Shown piece after piece: positions 58,042 to 64,000 of a DNA stretch of 64,000 nt (positions within the stretch are counted from its first letter, which is position 1; every line of letters starts with the position of its first letter). The DNA comes from CAXTSE01 sp035554115 (lineage in GTDB: Bacteria; Actinomycetota; Actinomycetes; Actinomycetales; Microbacteriaceae). The stretch lies in NCBI GenBank assembly GCA_035554115.1, contig DATMIW010000045.1, positions 75,106 through 139,105 on the forward strand, given 5' to 3'. The notes below the pieces were generated by a model that was not told where the DNA came from, did not search any database, and saw only the letters and a list, made by a program, of their open reading frames with translations. The translations under genes were made by a program, and so were the position numbers.

Positions 58042-59451
58042 ATGGCCGAATACACCGCTCTGCTTTCTCGGATCGAGGCCCCGGCGGGCAGCGGACGAGA
58101 AATCCACGATCCCGCAACGGGAGAGATCCTGGGTCGAACCCCAGAAGTCACAGCTGCCGAGCTCGATGACGCAATCGGCCGCGCCAAGGCGTCCCAACCG
58201 GCGTGGAACGCACTCGGCCACGAACGCCGGATCGAACTGCTCAACGCCGCGGCCGATCGGATCGATGCCGCGGCCGAAGAGCTCGCCACGATTCTGTCGC
58301 GCGAGCAGGGCAAGCCGCTCAACGGTCCGAATGCTCGCTTCGAGGTCGGCGCGTGCTCGAGCTGGCTGCGCGCGACTACGGCCACCCCGCTCGAATCTCA
58401 GGTGCTGGTCGACGACGGTGAAACCCACGCCGAGCTGACCTTCCGGCCTGTCGGAGTGGTGGGAGCGATCAGTCCGTGGAACTGGCCGATGCTGATCAGC
58501 ATGTGGCAGATCGCACCGAGCCTGCGCATGGGTAACGCGATAGTGGTGAAGCCCTCAGAGTTCACGCCACTCAGCGTCCTCGCTCTGGTCTCGGTGATCA
58601 ATGAAGTCCTTCCCCCGGACGTGCTCATTGCTGCACCGGGCGGTCCGGAGATTGGTGCGCGACTTTCTTCGCATCCGGAGATTGGCAAGGTCATGTTCAC
58701 CGGCTCCACTGCGACCGGACGCCGGATCATCGAGAGCTCCGCCGGCAACCTCGCCCGGCTCACTCTTGAGCTCGGGGGCAACGACGCCGGAATCGTGCTT
58801 CCGGATGCGGACCCCGCGGCGATTGCAGAAGGCCTTTTCTGGGGTGCCTTCCTCAACACCGGGCAGACCTGTGCTGCTCTGAAGCGCCTCTACGTTCATG
58901 ACTCGATCTACGATCAGGTCGTCGACGCACTCGCCGCTGTTGCGGTGCAGATGCCGATGGGGAACGGGCTCGACGAGAACAATGTGCTCGGCCCGCTGCA
59001 GAACAAGAAGCAGTTCGACATCGTCGCAGACCTTGTTGATGACGCTCGGCGCAACGGCGGCCGGATCGTCACCGGTGGCGAGCCCGCGTCGCAGCTGGGC
59101 GAGCTGTTCTACCCCATCACGCTTGTCGCCGACGTCGCAGACGGCGTGCGCCTCGTCGACGAGGAGCAGTTCGGCCCCGCTCTTCCGATCGTGCGCTACA
59201 CCGACGTTGACGAGGCCGTTCGCAGTGCCAACCATCTCGAGTCGGGCCTGGGCGCGTCTGTGTGGTCGGCGGATCTCGACGAGGCTCGCCGGGTGGGCGC
59301 CCTGCTCGAAGCGGGAACGGTGTGGATCAACACGCACGGTGCCGTGCATCCGATGATCCCGTTCGGCGGTGTGAAAGGGTCGGGTTACGGCCTCGAGTTC
59401 GGTGTCGAAGGTCTCAAGAGCGTCGCGGTGCCGCACATCATCAACGGCTGA
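58042..59451 (+). CDS. NAD(P)+-dependent aldehyde dehydrogenase
   Basis: 469 residues from ATG 58042, with a GAGGAGAG site. ALDH superfamily signatures are SPWNWPMLISMWQIAPSL, the general base Glu 243 in LTLELGGNDAG, and the nucleophile Cys 277 in NTGQTCAALKRLYV. It ends with a conserved FGGVKGSGYGLEFGVEGL. It would oxidise the aldehyde made by the GMC enzyme to an acid. Confidence 0.93.
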   Translation: MAEYTALLSRIEAPAGSGREIHDPATGEILGRTPEVTAAELDDAIGRAKASQPAWNALGHERRIELLNAAADRIDAAAEELATILSREQGKPLNGPNARFEVGACSSWLRATTATPLESQVLVDDGETHAELTFRPVGVVGAISPWNWPMLISMWQIAPSLRMGNAIVVKPSEFTPLSVLALVSVINEVLPPDVLIAAPGGPEIGARLSSHPEIGKVMFTGSTATGRRIIESSAGNLARLTLELGGNDAGIVLPDADPAAIAEGLFWGAFLNTGQTCAALKRLYVHDSIYDQVVDALAAVAVQMPMGNGLDENNVLGPLQNKKQFDIVADLVDDARRNGGRIVTGGEPASQLGELFYPITLVADVADGVRLVDEEQFGPALPIVRYTDVDEAVRSANHLESGLGASVWSADLDEARRVGALLEAGTVWINTHGAVHPMIPFGGVKGSGYGLEFGVEGLKSVAVPHIING

Positions 59452-59460
59452 TCGGCGTAG

Positions 59461-59495
59461 CGCGAACGGCAGTCCCGCATGGGCTGCCGTTCGCG
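59461..59495. terminator. Bidirectional terminator between ALDH and the AraC regulator
   Basis: A 12-bp stem, CGCGAACGGCAG and CTGCCGTTCGCG, around an 11-base loop lies between the convergent stops of the ALDH and AraC genes. It probably serves both strands. Confidence 0.8.
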
Positions 59496-59496
59496 G

Positions 59497-60456
59497 TTAA
59501 GCGATAATCCGGCTGCGCTCTTCGGTGGCGGAAATGCCGAAAGTTAGCCGATACAGGCGCGAGAAATGCGCGGCGTGAATGAACCCCCATCGTGCCGCCA
59601 GCGCCCCAATCGGTCGATCGGCAAGAAGTGGGTCAGTAAGGTCACGCCGGCAATGCTCAAGTCGCCGGGTGCGAATCCAGCCCGAGACACTCGTGCCCTC
59701 GTCCTGAAAAATGCCGTGCAATTGCCGGGTGGAGATGAAATGCGCTGCGGCGATCATCGCCGGGTCGAGCTCCGGATCCCCGAGGTGGTCTTCGATATAG
59801 GCGTGGATGCGTCCGGCCAGCGATCGGCGGGCGTTTGGCTGAATCCGCTCGCCGAGTTCGCTTGCGAGCATCGTGCTCACCAAATCGATCGCGTTGTACG
59901 CCAGGCGGGTGCCGGCCGGGCCAGACAGTAGGTCGATGCGATTAGCCAGCTGCTCCAGGAACGGCGCGACTACCGTGGTCAGGCCGTGACCTCGAGCAAA
60001 TCGTACGGCGGTGAGCTGGCCGATGGCATCTTGTGGCAGGGCAAGCAAAGTCCGCGGGACCATGGCGATCATCATGCGGAAATCGTCATCACACACCACT
60101 GAGTATGGGCGGTTGGTGTCGTAGATCGAGATGTCGCCGGGGTGCAGCACCGCTTCGCGGTTGTCCTGGATGAGGAGCCCCGATCCAGCGATCTGAAGGC
60201 TGATCTTGAAGTACTGCTGCTCGCTGCCTCGGCGGATGAGTTCGGCGGTTCGTTCGACAGAATGTTCGCGGGCGCTGACCTCAGAAAGATGGATGTCGTT
60301 GAGCTCGGCCATACGAATGCGACCGGCGAAACTACCGGGCTTATCGCTGTGCACCTGCAGGGGAACATAGGAGTCACAGATCGCGGCGCGGTACTCGCTG
60401 AACTCGCGGGTGAGCAGCTCCTGGGCTCCACCTCGGGCGGTGGAGAAAGTCATCAT
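59497..60456 (-). CDS. AraC-family transcriptional regulator
   Basis: 319 residues. The N-terminal AraC_binding_2-type domain (about 30-180) includes QYFKISLQIAGSGLLIQDN and HPGDISIYDTNRPYS. The C-terminal double helix-turn-helix (about 220-312) has ISTRQLHGIFQDEGTSVSGW and WGFIHAAHFSRLYRLTFG. It converges on the ALDH gene and is the likely activator of the GMC-importer-ALDH genes. This domain type accompanies several alcohol and aldehyde catabolic operons. Confidence 0.9.
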   Translation of the reverse strand: MMTFSTARGGAQELLTREFSEYRAAICDSYVPLQVHSDKPGSFAGRIRMAELNDIHLSEVSAREHSVERTAELIRRGSEQQYFKISLQIAGSGLLIQDNREAVLHPGDISIYDTNRPYSVVCDDDFRMMIAMVPRTLLALPQDAIGQLTAVRFARGHGLTTVVAPFLEQLANRIDLLSGPAGTRLAYNAIDLVSTMLASELGERIQPNARRSLAGRIHAYIEDHLGDPELDPAMIAAAHFISTRQLHGIFQDEGTSVSGWIRTRRLEHCRRDLTDPLLADRPIGALAARWGFIHAAHFSRLYRLTFGISATEERSRIIA

Positions 60457-60516
60457 TGACCTCCGACCTAACTTGCTGGAGACAGCATAGCTGCGCCCCC
60501 GGCTTCGTGTGGTGAG

Positions 60517-62220
60517 CTACTCGGTCGCCACTGCGCCGCTCTCGATCAAGCCGTCGCGCACCTTCTTGCGCAACACCTTGCCGATGAGCGATTTCGGGAG
60601 CTCGTCGAGCACCACCACCTGCTTAGGCACTTTGTAGGCGCTGAGCGTCTCGCGTGCGAAGGCCCTCAGAGCTTCGGCGTCAACCGTCTGTCCGGGTGCG
60701 GCGACGACGACCGCCACGACCTCTTCACCGTTTCGCTCGCTTGGCAACCCCACGATGGCGACATCGGCGACACCCTCGAAGCCGCGCAGGGTCTCTTCGA
60801 CCTCGCTCGGCGACACGTTGAAGCCACCCGTGATGACGAGGTCTTTGATGCGGTCCACGATCGTGACGAAACCGTCCTCGTCGACGGTGACGATGTCGCC
60901 CGTGCGGAACCAGCCGTCAACGAAGACCTCGGCCGTCGCCTCTGGCTTCTTCCAATAGCCCGAAAACACCTGCGGACCACGGACGAGCAACTCACCGCGC
61001 TCGCCGGGGGCGACATCCTGCGTCGGATTGTCGGGATCGACAACACGGATTTCCGTGCCGGGAAGTGGAAGGCCGACGGTGCCCTGGCGACGATTCTCTG
61101 CAACAGGGTTTGCCATCAGCACCGGTGACGTCTCCGAGAGGCCATAGCCTTCGACGAGGTATCCCTTGGTCAACTGCTCCCACGGGGTGATGACCGACTG
61201 CGAGAGCGGCATGGCGCCCGAGATGGCGATCTCGATGCCCTCGAGCGACACGCCTTTCTCTTTGGCGGCCTTCGTCAGTCGCTCGTAGATCGGCGGCACG
61301 GCGGGCAGGAAGGTCGGCGGACGCTTCTTGATCACCGGCAGCACGAGGTCCGGGTCGAAGCGGGGGAACAGCACGAGCCGCGCCCCCATGCTCATGGCGA
61401 ATGTCAGGCACAGGGTCAGCCCGTAGGCGTGGAACAGGGGGAGCACGGCGTAGACGCTGGCGTCACCGCGGGTAATCGTGGGAACCCAGGCCCGGGCCTG
61501 TGCCGCGTTGACCCCGAGGTTGAGGTGCGTCAGCACGGCACCCTTCGGGTGACCGGTTGTGCCACTCGTGTATTGGATCACCGCGATGTCATCGACCGTC
61601 GGAGCAGGGGTGGATGCCGCGAGCGGCTCGTTCTGCAGCAGCTCTTCCCAGCTGGTCGTCCCCGACACCTTCTGCGTGAGGGCTGCGCGCTGCGTGCGGG
61701 CTTTGGAGATGGGCAAGCGCAGCAGGAAGCGCAGCTTGAACGGCATGGCCCGCGTCATGTCGATCGAAATGATGTGCTCGACGGCGAGGTCTTTCGGGAA
61801 GGACTGCACCTCATCCACCAGCTTGTCCCAGGTGATGACGACCGTGGCGCCGTGATCTTCGAACTGGTGACGCAGTTCACGCGGGGTGTAGAGCGGGTTG
61901 TGCTCGATGACGATGGCGCCGAGGCGCAGCACCGCGTAGAAGGCGACGACGTGCTGTGGGCAGTTCGGCAAAATCAGCGCGACGGTATCGCCTTTGCGTA
62001 CGCCGAGCTTGCGCAGGCCCTCCGCTGCGCGGCTGATCTGGTCGCCGAGTTCGGCGTAGGTCCACTCGCGTGTGAAGAACTCGAGGGCGACCTTGTCGGG
62101 GAACTCGGCGACCGATCCGGAGATGAGGTCGGACAGCGAACCGGTGGGCACCTCGATTTCGCGCGGGACGCCATCGGCGTAGGAGTCGAGCCAGGGCTGG
62201 GCGGGAGCAGGGGTGGCCAT
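60517..62220 (-). CDS. Long-chain fatty acid-CoA ligase (FadD-type)
   Basis: 567 residues from ATG 62220; the in-frame extension to 62286 is not homologous. Acyl-adenylate-forming enzyme with YTSGTTGHPKGA (P-loop), VEGYGLSETSPVL, and DRIKDLVITGGFNVSPSEVEE, ending with KSLIGKVLRKKVRD, the catalytic lysine. It activates fatty acids to acyl-CoA. It lies 60 bases upstream of the AraC gene on the same strand, so partial co-transcription is possible. It reads as a housekeeping FadD. Confidence 0.92.
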   Translation of the reverse strand: MATPAPAQPWLDSYADGVPREIEVPTGSLSDLISGSVAEFPDKVALEFFTREWTYAELGDQISRAAEGLRKLGVRKGDTVALILPNCPQHVVAFYAVLRLGAIVIEHNPLYTPRELRHQFEDHGATVVITWDKLVDEVQSFPKDLAVEHIISIDMTRAMPFKLRFLLRLPISKARTQRAALTQKVSGTTSWEELLQNEPLAASTPAPTVDDIAVIQYTSGTTGHPKGAVLTHLNLGVNAAQARAWVPTITRGDASVYAVLPLFHAYGLTLCLTFAMSMGARLVLFPRFDPDLVLPVIKKRPPTFLPAVPPIYERLTKAAKEKGVSLEGIEIAISGAMPLSQSVITPWEQLTKGYLVEGYGLSETSPVLMANPVAENRRQGTVGLPLPGTEIRVVDPDNPTQDVAPGERGELLVRGPQVFSGYWKKPEATAEVFVDGWFRTGDIVTVDEDGFVTIVDRIKDLVITGGFNVSPSEVEETLRGFEGVADVAIVGLPSERNGEEVVAVVVAAPGQTVDAEALRAFARETLSAYKVPKQVVVLDELPKSLIGKVLRKKVRDGLIESGAVATE

Positions 62221-62255
62221 GGCCGACAGCCTAGAGGCAGTTCTACGCTTGCCGA

Positions 62256-62957
62256 GTGACGACAGCGGAGGATGTGCGCGCAGCACTCGACGAGCTCGCG
62301 GACCCGGAACGCGCGCTGGTCTCCGCCCGCTTCTTCAAGACGGGGCCCGGACAGTATGGCGAAGGTGACGTCTTCCTCGGGGTGACCGTGCCGCAAACGC
62401 GGTCAGTGGTGAAGCGGTACCGGTACCTCCCGCTGAGCGCGGTCGATGAGCTTCTCGACAGCGAGGTGCACGAGCACCGACTCGCGGGGGTGCTGATCCT
62501 CGTAACCCAGTACCCGTCCGATCCGGACGCTGTTTTCGACGCATATCTCGCTGCCGTGCGGCGGGGGCGGGTCAACAACTGGGACCTCGTCGACGCCAGT
62601 GCCGAACACATTGTCGGCCCGTACCTCGTCGACGGCGACCGATCTTTGCTCGTTGAGCTCGCGGGCTCCGCGTCGGTGTGGGAGCGCCGGGTGGCTGTAT
62701 TGGCGACCTTTGATTTCATCAAGCGGGGCGACGCATCCACGACTTTGGAGTTGGCGGAACTGCTGCTTCGTGATCCGCATGACCTCATTCAAAAAGCGGT
62801 GGGATGGATGCTGCGCGAAGTCGGCAAACGCGTGTCGCGCGAGCAGCTGCTCGGCTTCCTCGACGCGCACGCCGCCGCGATGCCTCGCACCATGCTGAGC
62901 TACGCCACCGAGCACCTGACCCCGGAGGAGCGGGCGGGGTCTCGGTCACAGACCTAG
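62256..62957 (+). CDS. DNA alkylation repair protein (AlkD-like HEAT-repeat protein)
   Basis: 233 residues from GTG 62256. Shows the AlkD family pattern of short helical repeats: FFKTGPGQYGEGDVFLGVTV, then RSVVKRYRYLPLSAVDELLDS, NNWDLVDASAEHIVGPYL and WERRVAVLATFDFIKRGD. Family members remove alkylated bases or bind damaged DNA. It starts 36 bases from the divergent fadD start. Its stop overlaps the convergent exonuclease III gene by four bases. Confidence 0.88.
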   Translation: MTTAEDVRAALDELADPERALVSARFFKTGPGQYGEGDVFLGVTVPQTRSVVKRYRYLPLSAVDELLDSEVHEHRLAGVLILVTQYPSDPDAVFDAYLAAVRRGRVNNWDLVDASAEHIVGPYLVDGDRSLLVELAGSASVWERRVAVLATFDFIKRGDASTTLELAELLLRDPHDLIQKAVGWMLREVGKRVSREQLLGFLDAHAAAMPRTMLSYATEHLTPEERAGSRSQT

Positions 62958-63793
62958 AAGATCATCGGCCGATCGTCGTCGTCTTCGTCGAGAAGGTCGA
63001 GCTCGACGACCACGGGCACGTGGTCGCTGGGGCCGTCGCCTTTGCGTTCTTCGCGCACGATCTCGGCGGCGACAACGCCGTCGGCGAAGGCAGGCGAGCC
63101 GAGGATGAAATCGATCCGCATACCTTCGTTGCGGGGGAAGCGCAGCTGCTTGTAATCCCAGAAGGTGTAGCCCTCCGGAATGAGCGGACGTACAACATCC
63201 ACGAGTCCGGCCGCCTCGATACCGCGGAATGCCTCCCGCTCCGGCTCCGAAATATGGGTCGACGCACCGGGCACGAAGCTTGGGTCACCCATGTCCGAAT
63301 CAAAGGGGGCGACGTTGAAGTCGCCCATGAGCGCGAGAGGGGTGGCCGGGTCCGCTGCGAGCCAGGCTCGGGTGGATGCCGCGAGGGCACCCAGCCAGTC
63401 CAGCTTGTAGGCGTAGTGCGGGTCGTCGAGCGCCCGCCCGTTGGGCACGTACAGGCTCCATACGCGGACGCCTGCGACCGTGGCACCGATCGCGCGCGCC
63501 TCGAGTGGCAGCCCGGGTCCCTCTTCGCCTTTGAGGAATCCGGGAGCTCCCGGGAACGTCGTCTCAATGTTTTCGAGTGGCTCACGGCTGGCGATTGCCA
63601 CGCCGTTCCACTGGTTGAGTCCGTGCGCGGCCACTTCATATCCAGCGGCCTCGAACTCGGCGTAGGGGAACTGATCCGGGCGACACTTGATCTCTTGCAT
63701 CGCGAGCACATCGATGTCGGCCCGCACCATCCAGTCGGTGATCCGCCCGACGCGAGAGCGGACGGAATTCACGTTCCAGGTGGCAATGCGCAT
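62954..63793 (-). CDS. xth: Exodeoxyribonuclease III
   Basis: 279 residues of the AP endonuclease / exonuclease III family. Catalytic motifs are ATWNVNSVRSR, LAMQEIKC (metal Glu), LYVPNGR, MGDFNVAP, and the C-terminal GPSDHVPVVVEL with Asp and His. It cuts at abasic sites and degrades DNA 3'-5'. It pairs functionally with the AlkD-like gene in base-excision repair. Confidence 0.94.
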   Translation of the reverse strand: MRIATWNVNSVRSRVGRITDWMVRADIDVLAMQEIKCRPDQFPYAEFEAAGYEVAAHGLNQWNGVAIASREPLENIETTFPGAPGFLKGEEGPGLPLEARAIGATVAGVRVWSLYVPNGRALDDPHYAYKLDWLGALAASTRAWLAADPATPLALMGDFNVAPFDSDMGDPSFVPGASTHISEPEREAFRGIEAAGLVDVVRPLIPEGYTFWDYKQLRFPRNEGMRIDFILGSPAFADGVVAAEIVREERKGDGPSDHVPVVVELDLLDEDDDDRPMIF

Positions 63794-63836
63794 TCGACAA
63801 AACTACCGGCCAGGCGCCTGCTCTACTGTTGATCAG

Positions 63837-64000
63837 GTGACCGACGTGCGCCAGCAACTCATCGACTTTGTGTCAGCCGAAGCCGTGTTCCACGGTGATT
63901 TCACCCTGACGAGCGGCAAGAAGGCGACGTACTACGTCGACCTCCGCAAGGTCAGCCTCGACCACCGTGTCGCTCCCCTGATCGGCCAGGTCATGGTCGA
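63837..64000 (+). CDS. pyrE: Orotate phosphoribosyltransferase (partial, C-terminus off the right edge)
   Basis: The frame is open from GTG 63837 to the end of the window, giving about 54 residues. It reads VRQQLIDFVSAEAVFHGDF, then TLTSGKKATYYVDLRKVSLD, the PyrE substrate-binding segment with the catalytic Lys region. The enzyme joins orotate to PRPP in pyrimidine synthesis. It starts 43 bases from the divergent exonuclease III gene. Confidence 0.88.
   Translation, partial: MTDVRQQLIDFVSAEAVFHGDFTLTSGKKATYYVDLRKVSLDHRVAPLIGQVMV

Overview
The window is a 64 kb stretch of high-GC actinobacterial chromosome, most probably from the family Microbacteriaceae. Pointers are the murJ / DUF6049 / pcnA / rpsF-ssb-rpsR-rplI-dnaB order (an origin-proximal neighbourhood in Actinobacteria), a dnaK-grpE-dnaJ-hspR-clpB operon with HspR (HAIR) operators, a C50-type carotenoid operon, a DtxR/IdeR-type iron box and many ATGA gene overlaps. 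Both ends cut genes: murJ on the left and pyrE on the right. No prophage, transposase or CRISPR array was seen.

Layout. 1-9.1 kb: envelope assembly (murJ, DUF6049), pcnA, the ribosomal/replication operon rpsF-ssb-rpsR-rplI, a gap rich in DnaA-box-like 9-mers, dnaB and two small membrane proteins. 9.1-14 kb: purB with an overlapping tyrosine phosphatase, a WXG-like small protein overlapping an alpha/beta-hydrolase gene, a Phd/RelE toxin-antitoxin pair with tandem operators, and a small membrane protein. 14-18.6 kb: an aminotransferase followed by a three-subunit 2-oxoacid dehydrogenase operon. 18.6-22.7 kb: a zinc block with a large Zur-type operator, znuA-znuC-znuB-zur, then rpmB-rpmG-rpsN encoding cysteine-poor, zinc-independent L28, L33 and S14. 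22.8-26.5 kb: HU, a CopD/CtaG fusion and a PIF1-like helicase. 26.5-28.5 kb: heme oxygenase with an iron box, and a DUF817-DUF2470 fusion.

28.5-35.4 kb: a lower-GC DUF6338 gene beside tRNA-Gly(CCC), dcd, idi divergent from crtB-crtI-crtYe-crtYf-crtEb, and a MarR regulator. 35.5-45.3 kb: a UMF1-type transporter and a giant (about 2,776 aa) sortase-anchored surface protein with DUF11-like domains and 11 SdrD-B-like repeats. 45.3-51.6 kb: the HspR-controlled chaperone operon, ending in a ClpB that lacks its N-domain. 51.6-52.5 kb: a decayed VapBC-like pair and an orphan gene. 52.6-60.5 kb: a probable catabolic locus (GMC oxidoreductase, RbsBAC-type importer, aldehyde dehydrogenase, convergent AraC regulator), followed by an acyl-CoA ligase. 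60.5-64 kb: fadD-like ligase, AlkD-like repair protein, exonuclease III and pyrE.

The least understood parts are the DUF817-DUF2470/heme oxygenase pair, the WXG-like/hydrolase pair, the GMC-importer-ALDH locus and the DnaA-box-like cluster before dnaB. All family assignments come from reading the translated sequence; no database search was run.
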